Assembly (NCBI RefSeq): GCF_005893125.1
Contig: NZ_VCJS01000103.1
Coordinates: 1-44,674 of the forward strand
Length of the DNA: 44,674 nt
Direction of reading: 5' to 3'
Origin: Nonomuraea basaltis
GTDB taxonomy: Bacteria; Actinomycetota; Actinomycetes; Streptosporangiales; Streptosporangiaceae
In this document: in pieces, positions 1 to 10,795 of the stretch
Position numbering within the stretch: the stretch's first letter is position 1
Layout: every line of letters starts with the position of its first letter
The notes under the pieces: generated by a model
Database searches by the model: none
Told to the model about the DNA's origin: nothing
The model's input: only the letters and a program-made list of their open reading frames with translations
Translations under genes and position numbers: made by a program

Positions 1-2
1 CC

Positions 3-80
3 CCGACCACCACGCCGACCGAGACCACCACCCCCACTCCCACCGAGCAGCCCGTGGCAACTCCCACGGAGGGCGGCTGA
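3..80 (+). CDS. C-terminal end of an unknown Thr/Pro-rich protein (partial)
   Basis: The frame opening at base 3 reads a tail rich in Thr, Pro and Glu (repeats of PTTTPTE / PTPTEQ) and ends at a TGA at 78-80. Only 25 residues are inside the window. Such low-complexity tails are common at the end of secreted or cell-wall proteins of actinomycetes, but no domain is visible and the function cannot be named. The sequence just past the stop is a diverged copy of the same coding segment. Confidence 0.55.
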   Translation, partial: PTTTPTETTTPTPTEQPVATPTEGG

Positions 81-190
81 CCGGCCCCCTCGCTCGTCAC
101 GCCGACGGAGACGGCCCCCACTTCCGCCGAGGAGCCCGTGGCAACGCTCATGGGGGGTGACTGACCGATCCCCGCCCGCTCGTCACGTTA
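12..190. repeat. Decayed 84-bp tandem repeat across a gene end
   Basis: The segment starting CTGACCGG at 77 recurs as CTGACCGA at 161, and CCCGTGGCAAC at 51 recurs at 135, all with an 84-base offset (small indels between). One full unit and parts of two others are visible. Copy two still encodes a matching tail (PTETAPTSAEEPVAT) that ends in its own TGA at 162-164, so the duplication covers the stop codon of the upstream gene. Confidence 0.7.
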
Positions 191-249
191 CGTGAGTGAA
201 CTAGCGGGAACTGTGTGCGTAGAGTTACCATTTGCTGCCGGGGGGACCT

Positions 250-1359
250 ATGCGCACATTCCGGGCAGGGCTGCTGGCGGGCTACCTGCTCGTCGCTCTG
301 TGCCCACCGGTAGGGGCCGATCCGGGGCCCTCCCCGCGCGAGGTGCGAAAGGCCCGCGAGATCGCACGGGAACGGTCGAAGGAGCTGTCGGTGGCGGGCG
401 CGAGGCTGGCCACGGCGCAGTCGCGGCTGGGGCGGCTGGCGGCCGAGGCGGAACGGCTGGTGGAGGCGTACAACGGCGCGAGGGTGCGGCTGCGGACCGC
501 CGAGCAGGCCCTCGAGCAGGCCCGGACGCGACTGGCGGCGGCCGACGCGGAGGTCGAGCGGACCCGGCAGGGCGTCGCGCTGCTGGCCGCGGAGTCGTAC
601 GGCGGGTTGGGCACGATGGAGCCGTTCGTCGGCATGATCGTCGACCGCGGCGGCACCGACGGCCTGCTGCACCGCGCCGGCGTGCTCGAGCAGCTCAGCG
701 GCGAGCGCGCCGCGATCCTCGCCGGATTGCGCGACGCCCAGGAAGTGGCCGCCATTCTCCGCACCGAGGCCGTCAACGCCCACGCCGCCCACCAGGCCGC
801 CGCGGAACGCGCGGAGGAGGCGAAGGCCGCCGCCGAGGCCGCCGTGGCCGGTCAGCGGCGCGAGACGAGGTTGCTGCGGGCCCGCGAGCGGCGCCTGCAG
901 CAGCGGGTGGACGCGGCGCGCACCCGCGCCGAGCGGCTGGCCAGGCGGCGGGCCGCGGCCGTGTCGGCGGCCAAACTGGCCTCCGGCGGCTCGGCCATGG
1001 GGCACGTGGCGGCCAACTGGGCGCTCACCCAGCTCGGCAAGCCGTACGTGTGGGCGGCGGCCGGCCCGGACACCTACGACTGCTCGGGGCTGACGATGCG
1101 GGCCTGGGAGCGGGTGGGCGTGCGGCTCGACCACTGGACGGGCACCCAGTGGACGTCGGGGCCGCACGTGCCGCTGAACCAGCTACGCCGCGGCGACCTG
1201 CTGTTCTTCGCCTACAACCCCGGCGACCCGAGCACGATCCACCACGTCGGGATCTACGTGGGCGACGGCCAGATGGTGCACGCGCCGCAGACCGGCGACG
1301 TGGTGCGGGTCGCCCCGATCTGGCGAGGGGACCTGGTGGGCGCCACCAGGCCCCGCTGA
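250..1359 (+). CDS. Secreted NlpC/P60 family cell-wall hydrolase
   Basis: Peptidoglycan endopeptidase of the NlpC/P60 cysteine-peptidase family, 369 residues. An N-terminal signal peptide (MRTFRAGLLAGYLLVAL, predicted cut near GADP) precedes a long Arg/Ala/Glu-rich coiled coil (about residues 35-240), then the NlpC/P60 domain (about 248-369) with catalytic Cys278 in YDCSGL, His332 in HHVGIY and a third polar site His344 in HAPQTG. This is the RipA/Cwl-like architecture in which the coiled coil restrains or positions the catalytic domain. ATG 250 is chosen for its signal peptide and the G-rich run at 240-245; an in-frame TTG at 232 is possible. It converges on ppa with a 4-bp gap. A paralogue with the same layout lies at 30420-31460 but that one has a riboswitch and this one does not. 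Confidence 0.9.
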   Translation: MRTFRAGLLAGYLLVALCPPVGADPGPSPREVRKAREIARERSKELSVAGARLATAQSRLGRLAAEAERLVEAYNGARVRLRTAEQALEQARTRLAAADAEVERTRQGVALLAAESYGGLGTMEPFVGMIVDRGGTDGLLHRAGVLEQLSGERAAILAGLRDAQEVAAILRTEAVNAHAAHQAAAERAEEAKAAAEAAVAGQRRETRLLRARERRLQQRVDAARTRAERLARRRAAAVSAAKLASGGSAMGHVAANWALTQLGKPYVWAAAGPDTYDCSGLTMRAWERVGVRLDHWTGTQWTSGPHVPLNQLRRGDLLFFAYNPGDPSTIHHVGIYVGDGQMVHAPQTGDVVRVAPIWRGDLVGATRPR

Positions 1360-1363
1360 AGGG

Positions 1364-1864
1364 TCAGTGCTTGTGGTAGTAACCCTCGTCCTTGGCCCGC
1401 TGGAAGGACCGCTCGATCTCGGCCTCGGCCTCGGTGCGACCCACCCAGTTCGCGCCCTCGACGGACTTGCCCGGCTCCAGGTCCTTGTAGACCTCGAAGA
1501 AGTGCTGGATCTCCAACCGGTCGAACTCCGACACATGGTGGATGTCCTGGATGTGGTGCATTCGCGGGTCGGTGGACGGCACGCACAGGACCTTGTCGTC
1601 GCCGCCCTTCTCGTCGGTCATCCGGAACATGCCCACCGCCCGGCAGGTGATGTAGCAGCCCGGGAACGTCGGCTCCTGCAGCAGCACCAGCGCGTCGAGC
1701 GGGTCGCCGTCCTCGCCGAGAGTGTTCTCGATGAAGCCGTAGTCGGCGGGGTACTGCGTGGAGGTGAACAGGAGCCGGTCCAGCCTGATCTTCCCGGTCT
1801 CATGGTCCACTTCGTATTTGTTCCGTTGTCCCTTGGGAATCTCAACGACAACGTCGAACTCCAC
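1364..1864 (-). CDS. ppa: Inorganic pyrophosphatase, family I
   Basis: Hydrolyses pyrophosphate to two phosphates in the cytoplasm, pulling biosynthetic reactions forward. The 166-residue length matches bacterial family I enzymes. The metal-binding signature EDGDPLDAL (Asp52, Asp54, Asp57) is intact, as are the N-terminal EIPKGQRNKYE and the C-terminal WVG...A..EI..S segments. The start is GTG 1864 because a GGAGGAA Shine-Dalgarno lies 5 nt upstream; a longer frame reaches 1894 without support. It is divergent from dacB, the pairing known in Streptomyces and Mycobacterium. Confidence 0.96.
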   Translation of the reverse strand: MEFDVVVEIPKGQRNKYEVDHETGKIRLDRLLFTSTQYPADYGFIENTLGEDGDPLDALVLLQEPTFPGCYITCRAVGMFRMTDEKGGDDKVLCVPSTDPRMHHIQDIHHVSEFDRLEIQHFFEVYKDLEPGKSVEGANWVGRTEAEAEIERSFQRAKDEGYYHKH

Positions 1865-1948
1865 CGCGGTTCCTCCGCTCAGGCCCCCGGGCACCCCCGG
1901 TCGGGCGTTAATGTCTCGTAGGCGAACACAGCAGAGAGGGCAGGCGAC

Positions 1949-3370
1949 GTGGCGCGGCGCGACCGGTGGGTGATGCTGACCACTCTCGCCGTGCTCCAGG
2001 CTCTGACGATCGTCACCGGCGTTTACGCGATGACCACCGACTTCAGCCTGGGCGCGTTGACGAGGCAGTCTCCACCGACCAAGCCGGCGGCGTCACCGCC
2101 GGAAGGGTCTCCTTCCGTCCCCGTGGTCACCTCCGGACCTGTGCTGGCCCAGCTCTCGGCGAAGTCAGGAGACGGACCTCTCCCGACTAAGGGTACTTTG
2201 ACGCAGCAGCTCACCAGCGCCCTGGGTGACAAAGCGCTGGGCGACCGGGTCGGCGCCGTCGTCCTCGACGCGACCACCGGCGAGCAGATCTTCGCCGCCA
2301 ACGCCGACACGCCCATCGTCCCCGCCTCCACCACGAAGATCGTCACCTGCGCCGCCGCGCTCGCCTCCCTCGGCCCCGACACCCGCCTGTCCACCAGGGT
2401 CGTCCAGGGCGCCAAACCGGGCACGGTCGTCCTGGTAGGCGGCGGCGACCCGCTCCTCGCGGGCCCTTCGGCGAAGCAGACGTACCCGAAGCAGGCCACC
2501 CTCGCCACCCTGGCCGCCCGCACCGCGGCGACCCTCAAATCCCAGAACATCAAGAAAATCACCCTCTCGTACGACACGTCGCTGTTCGCCGGCTCCCCGA
2601 TCGCGCCTGGCTGGAAGCCCAACTACCTCCCCGACGGCGAAGTGGCCCCCGTCTACGCCCTGACCATGGACGAGGGCCGCCAGAACCCGCGCTACAACAA
2701 CCCCCGCGTCTCCAACCCTCCCGCCTACGCGGCCGCGGCCTTCGCCAGGCTGCTCACCAAGCAAGGCATCGCCGTGTCGAAGTCCGTACGCCCGGGCAAG
2801 GCCCCGGCAGGCGCCCGAGAGCTCGGGAAGGTCGACTCCGCCCCCCTCTACGCCCTGGTCGAGCATGCGCTGACGAAGAGCGACAACGATCTCGCCGAGG
2901 CTCTGATCAGGCACGTCGCCATCAAGGAGGGCCGGCCCGCGTCGTTCGACGGGGGCACGAAGGCGGTGGTCGCGGTGCTCCAGCGGCTCGGCGTCGCCCA
3001 AGGCGTCGCGCTTTCCGACGGCAGCGGCCTGTCCATCCGCAACCGCATCAGCGCCGGCGCCCTGGCCAAGCTGATCTCCCTGGCCGGCTCCGCGAACCAT
3101 CCCGGCCTGCACGCCATCGCCTCCGGCATGCCGATCGCCGGTTTCTCGGGCACGCTCGGCAACGGCCGGCGATTCGTCAACCGCGACAGCAAGGGCCAGG
3201 TCGGCCTCGTACGCGCGAAGACAGGCACCCTGAACAACATCAACACGCTGGCCGGGATGGCCACGACCAAGGACGGGCGGCTGGTCACGTTCGCGTTCAT
3301 GGCGGACCGCGTGCCCGCCAACGCCGAACCCGTCCTCGACCGCCTCGCCGCCATCGTCGCGCGTTCCTGA
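1949..3370 (+). CDS. dacB: D-alanyl-D-alanine carboxypeptidase/endopeptidase (PBP4 type)
   Basis: Low-molecular-mass class C penicillin-binding protein that trims or cleaves peptide cross-links of peptidoglycan outside the membrane. The 473-residue protein has an N-terminal membrane anchor/signal (about residues 8-28), a Pro/Ser-rich linker to about 85, and the serine-peptidase S13 domain. All three active-site motifs are present: S127-T-T-K130, S311-D-N313 and K424-T-G426. The GTG start follows AGAGAGGGCAGG. It diverges from ppa and is followed by the zinc peptidase and tilS, a conserved actinobacterial order. Confidence 0.93.
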   Translation: MARRDRWVMLTTLAVLQALTIVTGVYAMTTDFSLGALTRQSPPTKPAASPPEGSPSVPVVTSGPVLAQLSAKSGDGPLPTKGTLTQQLTSALGDKALGDRVGAVVLDATTGEQIFAANADTPIVPASTTKIVTCAAALASLGPDTRLSTRVVQGAKPGTVVLVGGGDPLLAGPSAKQTYPKQATLATLAARTAATLKSQNIKKITLSYDTSLFAGSPIAPGWKPNYLPDGEVAPVYALTMDEGRQNPRYNNPRVSNPPAYAAAAFARLLTKQGIAVSKSVRPGKAPAGARELGKVDSAPLYALVEHALTKSDNDLAEALIRHVAIKEGRPASFDGGTKAVVAVLQRLGVAQGVALSDGSGLSIRNRISAGALAKLISLAGSANHPGLHAIASGMPIAGFSGTLGNGRRFVNRDSKGQVGLVRAKTGTLNNINTLAGMATTKDGRLVTFAFMADRVPANAEPVLDRLAAIVARS

Positions 3371-3436
3371 CGGCGCTTCGGCCCTTATCACCCCTGTCCT
3401 TCGCGGCATGGGCGCGAACCACGTACGGTGGACGTT

Positions 3437-4513
3437 ATGCAGGTGATCGACTGGGATCTGGCCGTCACGACCGGCACGCGCCTTGTGCGCCCCGGTCCTC
3501 AAGTGAGCCGGGAGGAGGCCAGACAGGCCGTCACCGAGCTCCGTACCCTGTCACGTGAGGCCGAGGGCCATGTGCGCGAGTTCACGAAGATCCACACAGA
3601 GACTCCGCCGCAGCCTGCGACCGTCGTCGACAGGCCAGGCTGGATCAAGGCGAACGTCGAGGGCTTCCGGGTGGTGCTCGAGCCCCTGACGCAGCGCATG
3701 GGCAACAGCTCCAGCCCGCCTCCGGCCATCGTCACCGCCGTGGGCTCCCGCATCACGGGCGTCGAGGTCGGGGCCGTCCTGGCCTTCCTCGCCTCGCGGG
3801 TGCTGGGCCAGTACGAACTTTTCCTCCCGCCCGACCCCACCGGAGAGGAGCCGACGGGCCGCCTCACGCTCGTCGCCCCCAACATCGTCCATGCCGAACG
3901 CGAGATGGGCGTGAACCCGCACGACTTCCGCCTGTGGGTGTGCCTCCACGAGGAGACCCACCGCGTCCAGTTCACGGGCGTGCCGTGGCTGCGCGAATAC
4001 GTCCGTTCGCAGATGACCGAGTTCCTGCTCGCCTCCGACCTCGACCTGCCCACGCTGCTCGAACGCCTCCGCAACGCCGCCGACACGGTGGCCGACGTGG
4101 TGCGCGGCGGCGAGGGCAACCTGATCGACGCCATCCAGTCACCCGGCCAGAAGGAGATCCTCGACCGGCTCACGGCTGTGATGACCCTGGTGGAAGGGCA
4201 CGGGGACTACGTCATGGACGCCGTGGGCCCGTCCGTGGTGCCGTCCGTCGCCGACATCCGCGCCAAGTTCGCCCATCGCCGCGAGGGCGGCTCCCGCCTG
4301 GACCGCACGGTGCGGCGGCTGCTGGGGATCGAGGTCAAGATGAAGCAGTACGCGGAGGGGTCCGCGTTCGTCCGCACGGTGGTGGGCCGCGTGGGGATGG
4401 ACGGCTTCAACAAGATCTGGACCTCCCCGGAGACCCTGCCGACCACCCCCGAAATCGCCGACCCGAACGCCTGGATCAGCCGCGTCATCGGCACCTCGGC
4501 CCTCCCCGCCTGA
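3437..4513 (+). CDS. Zinc-dependent metallopeptidase-like protein (DUF2342 family)
   Basis: 358-residue cytoplasmic protein of the DUF2342 family, which is found between dacB and tilS in many actinobacteria and has a proposed link to coenzyme F420-containing genomes; its substrate is unknown. The zinc-peptidase signature H171-E-E-T-H175 is intact in the middle of the chain, followed by a helical C-terminal half. No signal peptide is seen. ATG 3437 is chosen over GTG 3428: a TACGGT -10-like box ends 7 nt before it and there is no clear ribosome binding site, so translation may be leaderless. Confidence 0.85.
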   Translation: MQVIDWDLAVTTGTRLVRPGPQVSREEARQAVTELRTLSREAEGHVREFTKIHTETPPQPATVVDRPGWIKANVEGFRVVLEPLTQRMGNSSSPPPAIVTAVGSRITGVEVGAVLAFLASRVLGQYELFLPPDPTGEEPTGRLTLVAPNIVHAEREMGVNPHDFRLWVCLHEETHRVQFTGVPWLREYVRSQMTEFLLASDLDLPTLLERLRNAADTVADVVRGGEGNLIDAIQSPGQKEILDRLTAVMTLVEGHGDYVMDAVGPSVVPSVADIRAKFAHRREGGSRLDRTVRRLLGIEVKMKQYAEGSAFVRTVVGRVGMDGFNKIWTSPETLPTTPEIADPNAWISRVIGTSALPA

Positions 4514-4711
4514 CCCCACACTCCTCGAGGGGACCCACGGCGCGCCCTTTGGGCCCTGAACCGTCGCCATGCGGCGCGCCGCCCATCGCCTAACGGCACA
4601 CCATCCACACGCCGCACCGGTCACCGCCCCACGAGGCCCGGCCGGCGTGGGCGTCCGGTTGGTGGAGGAGGGTGGGCCAGGCCATGCGCGGGACCGGCGA
4701 CAATGGCACCC

Positions 4712-5704
4712 GTGGGCCCACATCCGGCCGTAGCCGACGTTCGCAGGGCGGTGCGTGAAGCGCTGGCCGATCTTCCGCACGGCGCGCTGGTCCTGGTGGC
4801 CTGCAGCGGCGGAGCCGACTCCCTGGCCCTGGCCGCGGCCCTGGCGTTCGTGGCCCCCCGGATGGGCCTCGGGGCAGGCCTGCTGACCGTGGATCACCAG
4901 CTCCAGTCCGGATCCGCCGAACGAGCCCGGCAGGTCGCCGCCCAGGCAGAGCACCTGGCCCTGCGCCCCGCCGAGATCCTCACCATCACCGTCGGCACCG
5001 AGGGCGGCCCGGAAGCGGCGGCCAGGCAGGCTCGCTACGCGGCGCTCGCCGAGGCGGCGGACAGGCTCCAGGCGGCGGCGGTCCTGCTCGGCCACACCAG
5101 GGACGACCAGGCGGAGACGGTGCTCCTGGGCCTGGCCAGGGGCAGCGGCGTCCGCTCGCTCTCCGGCATGGCCGCCAGGACAGGCCGCTACCGCCGCCCC
5201 CTCTTGGACGTCCCCAGAGCCACCACCGTGGCCGCCTGCCGGGCCATGAACCTCACCCCCTGGGACGATCCGCACAACGACGACCCCCGCTACACAAGGG
5301 TCCGCGTGAGAAGAAGGGTCCTGCCCGTCCTGGAGGAGGAGCTCGGCCCAGGAGTGGCCGAGGCGCTCGCCAGGACCGCGAGGATGGCGCGCGAGGACGC
5401 CGACGCCCTTGACGAATGGGCCGAATCGGCGTATCAGAATTGCGCTCTTAGCGATATCGACGGAGCCGTGACGCTGTCCGTACCCGAGCTGGAAAAGCTG
5501 CCGGACGCCGTCAGGCGGAGGGTGTTGCGGCGGGCGGCCGTCGCCGCCGGAGCGCCGTCCGGCGCCCTGTCGGCCACGCACGTGCTGGCCGTGGACCGGT
5601 TGGTCACGCGCTGGCGCGGGCAGAAGGCGGTGGACCTGCCCGGGCGCCTGTCCGCCGTCCGGCGGTATGGCACCCTGATACTCGCCATCAGTCCTATTGC
5701 GTAA
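4712..5704 (+). CDS. tilS: tRNA(Ile)-lysidine synthase
   Basis: Converts the wobble cytidine of the CAU anticodon of a minor tRNA-Ile to lysidine, using ATP and lysine, so that AUA is read as isoleucine. The N-terminal PP-loop motif S32-G-G-A-D-S37 binds ATP, and LGHTRDDQAET and the conserved N-type ATPase core follow; the C-terminal part (from about 225) is short, giving 330 residues as in other actinobacteria. GTG 4712 (MGPHPAVA...) matches the family N-terminus better than ATG 4703, and GACAAT lies exactly 7 nt before it, suggesting a leaderless message. hpt follows with a 10-base gap. Confidence 0.94.
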   Translation: MGPHPAVADVRRAVREALADLPHGALVLVACSGGADSLALAAALAFVAPRMGLGAGLLTVDHQLQSGSAERARQVAAQAEHLALRPAEILTITVGTEGGPEAAARQARYAALAEAADRLQAAAVLLGHTRDDQAETVLLGLARGSGVRSLSGMAARTGRYRRPLLDVPRATTVAACRAMNLTPWDDPHNDDPRYTRVRVRRRVLPVLEEELGPGVAEALARTARMAREDADALDEWAESAYQNCALSDIDGAVTLSVPELEKLPDAVRRRVLRRAAVAAGAPSGALSATHVLAVDRLVTRWRGQKAVDLPGRLSAVRRYGTLILAISPIA

Positions 5705-5714
5705 GGAACCACAG

Positions 5715-6266
5715 GTGGACGCTGCCGACATGGGCCATGACCTGGAGAAGGTCCTCATTCCCGAGGACGAGCTCCAGGCCAAGATCAAAGAGCTTGCCGG
5801 GCGGATCGACGAGGACTACGCGGGCAAGGATGTGCTGCTCGTAGGGGTGTTGAAGGGCGCCGTCATGGTCATGGCCGACCTGGCCAGGGCGTTGCACGTG
5901 CCCGTGCAGATGGACTGGATGGCGGTGTCGTCGTACGGCGCGGGCACCAAGTCGTCCGGCGTCGTCCGCGTGCTGAAAGACCTCGACACCGACATCTTGA
6001 ACCGCCATGTGCTGATCGTCGAGGACATCATCGACTCCGGCCTGACCCTGCACTGGCTGCTGGAAAACCTGAAGTCGCGCAATCCCGCCTCGCTGGAGAT
6101 CTGCACGGCGCTGCGCAAGCCGGACGCGGTGAAGGTGCCCATTGAGGTGAAATACGTGGGGTTCGACATTCCCCAAGAGTTCGTCATCGGTTATGGCCTC
6201 GACTACGCGGAGCGATACCGGAACCTGCCGTTCATCGGCACTCTCGCGCCGCACGTCTATAGGTAG
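5715..6266 (+). CDS. hpt: Hypoxanthine phosphoribosyltransferase
   Basis: Purine salvage enzyme that joins hypoxanthine or guanine to PRPP. The 183-residue protein carries the PRPP-binding motif V102-E-D-I-I-D-S-G109 and the LVGVLKGA loop and YGAGTKSSG region of the family. GTG 5715 is chosen because AAGGAA lies 7 nt upstream, overlapping the tilS stop; a TTG at 5697 inside tilS is less likely. tilS-hpt-ftsH is a long-standing actinobacterial and firmicute gene order. Confidence 0.95.
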   Translation: MDAADMGHDLEKVLIPEDELQAKIKELAGRIDEDYAGKDVLLVGVLKGAVMVMADLARALHVPVQMDWMAVSSYGAGTKSSGVVRVLKDLDTDILNRHVLIVEDIIDSGLTLHWLLENLKSRNPASLEICTALRKPDAVKVPIEVKYVGFDIPQEFVIGYGLDYAERYRNLPFIGTLAPHVYR

Positions 6267-6503
6267 CAACTCTTGTCATGGCCGGGAACATCGCGCAACG
6301 TGACGTACGTTGATAGGGCAAGGCCGGTGTAGCGGGCGGTCCCTCCGCGCGCTCTGCCGGTGTACCTTCAGACTCCGGAAGGGTGACCACGTGTCCCCTT
6401 CGGGTAGTCAGAAGTCGCGGTGTCGGATGCCGCGGCCCCGGGCCAGCCCGGGGTTCCAGGCCATGGTCAGGAAGGGACGGGCCCGCAAGGGGTTCCGCAT
6501 CGG

Positions 6504-8494
<1,991 letters not shown>

Positions 8495-8498
<4 letters not shown>

Positions 8499-9073
8499 CG
8501 CAGCACGATGTAGACCTGGGCCGGATCGAGAAGGCCGTCCGCGAGATCCTCTACGCCATCGGCGAGGATCCCGACCGCGACGGTCTTCTCGACACGCCTG
8601 CCCGGGTCGCGCGGGCCATGGCCGAGCAGTATTCAGGGCTCGGCCAGAAGCCCGAGGATGTGCTCAACAAGGTCTTCGACGTCGATCACGACGAGATGAT
8701 CCTGGTGAAGGACATCGAGGTCTATTCGACCTGCGAGCATCATCTGGTGCCGTTCCACGGGCTGGCCCACGTGGGCTACATCCCGAACGCGAAGGGGCAG
8801 GTCACGGGTCTGTCCAAGCTCGCTCGGCTGGTGGACGTCTACGCCCGCCGCCCCCAGGTCCAGGAGCGCATGACGTCCCAGATCGCCGACGCGCTCATGC
8901 GGGTGCTGGAGCCGCGCGGGGCGATCGTGGTCGTCGAGGCCGAGCATCTGTGCATGACGATGCGCGGCGTACGCAAGCCGGGTGCCAGGACCGTGACCTC
9001 GGCCGTCCGCGGCGACTTCCGTACGAGCGACAAGACCCGCTCCGAGGCGATGGCGCTCATCCTCGGCAGGTGA
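8495..9073 (+). CDS. folE: GTP cyclohydrolase I
   Basis: First step of folate synthesis: GTP to 7,8-dihydroneopterin triphosphate plus formate. 192 residues. Zinc ligands Cys80 and His83 (STCEHHLVPFHG) and Cys153 (EHLCMTMRG) are present, so this is the zinc-dependent type IA enzyme. GTG 8495 overlaps the ftsH stop by 4 bases. It begins the folate gene set; 66 bases separate it from folP. Confidence 0.97.
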
Positions 9074-9139
9074 GGATCGTTATCCACAACCGGGGACCCG
9101 CGATGTCAGCAGGTGTGGGGGAACGCCTAGGCTTGGCCC

Positions 9140-9997
9140 ATGACTAGCGTGCCCATCAGCGTGCCGGGAGGTGCGGAGCGGTGCCTCGTCATGGGTGTGG
9201 TCAATGTGACGCCCGATTCGTTCTCCGATGGTGGCCTGTGGTTCGACGAGGCGGCCGCCATCCGGCACGGCTTTGAGCTGGTCGAGGAGGGTGCGGACAT
9301 CGTCGACGTGGGCGGCGAGTCCACCCGGCCCGGCGCGGCCAGGGTGTCGCTGGAGGAGGAGCTGATCAGGGTCGTCCCCGTGATCAGGGCACTCGCCGCC
9401 GAAGGGGTGCCGGTCAGCGTGGACACGATGCGCGCGGAGGTCGCCAAGGCCTCCGTGGACGCGGGCGCGCGGCTGGTCAACGACGTGAGCGGCGGCCAGG
9501 CCGACCCGGAGATGGCGCGCGTGGTGGCCGCGACCGGCGTTCCCTACGTGGTGATGCACTGGCGCGGCCACAGCCAGTACATGGACAGCCGGGCCGTCTA
9601 CGCCGACGTGGTCACCGAGGTGCGCGAGGAGCTGAGCAAGCGGGTCGACCTGGTGCTGGCCGAGGGGGTGTCGGAGGAGCAGATCGTGCTCGACCCCGGT
9701 CTCGGCTTCGCCAAGAACGCCGAGCACAACTGGGCGCTGCTCGCCGGGATCCCGAAGCTGGCCGAGCTGGGCTATCCCCTGCTCATCGGTGCCTCGCGCA
9801 AGCGGTTCCTGGGGCGGCTGCTGGCCGGCCCGGACGGCACGCCCCGGCCCTTCAGCCGCAGTGACGCCGCCACGCTGGCCGTGACCGCGCTGGCCGCGGA
9901 GGCGGGCGCCTGGTGCGTACGCGTGCACGACGTAGGCCCCAACGCGGACGCCGTGCGTGTGGCCGCCGCATGGAAGAGAGCGGGAGCGAACACATGA
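9140..9997 (+). CDS. folP: Dihydropteroate synthase
   Basis: Condenses p-aminobenzoate with dihydropterin pyrophosphate; the sulfonamide target. 285 residues with both signatures: MGVVNVTPDSFSDGG near the N-terminus and the pterin-binding DVGGESTRPGA loop, plus LDPGLGFAK and GASRKRF near the C-terminus. The start ATG 9140 has no Shine-Dalgarno but TAGGCT ends 6 nt upstream, so a separate leaderless transcript is plausible within the operon. Its stop overlaps the next start (ATGA). Confidence 0.96.
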   Translation: MTSVPISVPGGAERCLVMGVVNVTPDSFSDGGLWFDEAAAIRHGFELVEEGADIVDVGGESTRPGAARVSLEEELIRVVPVIRALAAEGVPVSVDTMRAEVAKASVDAGARLVNDVSGGQADPEMARVVAATGVPYVVMHWRGHSQYMDSRAVYADVVTEVREELSKRVDLVLAEGVSEEQIVLDPGLGFAKNAEHNWALLAGIPKLAELGYPLLIGASRKRFLGRLLAGPDGTPRPFSRSDAATLAVTALAAEAGAWCVRVHDVGPNADAVRVAAAWKRAGANT

Positions 9998-10440
9998 GCG
10001 TCGACACGGCCGCGATCGAGACGGTCAACCAGGAGTTCTACACCGCGATCGAGAGCGGCGATCTCGACAAGATGACCGACATCTGGGCGGAGGACACCTC
10101 CGACGAGCAGGTGAGCTGCGTACACCCCGGCTGGACGCTGCTGGCGGGCCGGTCGGAGGTGCTGCGGTCGTGGGCGCTGATCATGGCCAACACCACCTAC
10201 ATCCAGTTCGTGCTGACCGACGTCAACACGACCGTGCTCGGCGACGTGGCCGTGCTCACCTGCGTGGAGAACATCCTCACCGCCGGCGAGGAGGGTGAGT
10301 CGAGCTTCGCCGCGGGCAAGGTGGTGGCCAGCAACGTCTACATCCGGACCCCGCAGGGGTGGCGGCTGTGGATGCACCACGGCTCACCGGTGCTCCAGGG
10401 AGACGAGGACGAGGAGGAGGAAGGCGAGCTTGAGCGCTGA
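9994..10440 (+). CDS. NTF2-like (SnoaL-type) protein inside the folate operon
   Basis: 148-residue single-domain protein of the NTF2-like/SnoaL superfamily: an N-terminal helix pair (AIETVNQEFYTAIESGDLDKMTDIWAE is split over residues 6-32), then cone-shaped beta sheet segments ending in GWRLWMHHGSP, and an acidic tail of eight consecutive Asp/Glu. It has no assigned function. ATG 9994 overlaps the folP stop (ATGA) and its own 3' end overlaps folB by 11 bases, so it is co-translated with the folate enzymes; a ligand-binding or structural role in that pathway is inference only. Confidence 0.85.
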   Translation: MSVDTAAIETVNQEFYTAIESGDLDKMTDIWAEDTSDEQVSCVHPGWTLLAGRSEVLRSWALIMANTTYIQFVLTDVNTTVLGDVAVLTCVENILTAGEEGESSFAAGKVVASNVYIRTPQGWRLWMHHGSPVLQGDEDEEEEGELER

Positions 10441-10795
10441 TCGCATCGCTCTCAAGGGCCTGCGGGCCAGGGGGAGGCACGGCGTGCTCGCTGCCGAGCG
10501 GGAGCTCGGGCAGGAGTTCGTGGTCGACGCGACGCTGTTCCTCGACACCGCGCCGGCCGCGGCCGGAGACGATCTGACCAAGACCGTCCACTACGGGGAG
10601 CTGGCGGAGGCCCTGGTCGGGGTCGTGGAGGGCGAGCCGGTCGAGCTGATCGAGACGCTCGCGCAGCGCCTGGCCGATGTGTGCCTGGCCAGTGAGCTGG
10701 TGCGTAAGGTCGAGGTGAGCGTGCACAAGCCGGCGGCGCCGATCCCGCTGGCGTTCGACGATGTGATCGTGACGATCGAGCGGAGCCGCGCATGA
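10430..10795 (+). CDS. folB: Dihydroneopterin aldolase
   Basis: Cleaves dihydroneopterin to 6-hydroxymethyl-dihydropterin and glycolaldehyde. 121 residues, the family length; the DRIALKGLRARGRHGVL opening, the catalytic-type VHYGEL motif and the VSVHKPAAPI segment are clear. The start is TTG 10430, which sits 11 bases inside the preceding gene behind an excellent GGAGGAAGG; the acidic Glu-rich tail of that gene is thus encoded by this ribosome binding site. Confidence 0.95.
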   Translation: MSADRIALKGLRARGRHGVLAAERELGQEFVVDATLFLDTAPAAAGDDLTKTVHYGELAEALVGVVEGEPVELIETLAQRLADVCLASELVRKVEVSVHKPAAPIPLAFDDVIVTIERSRA

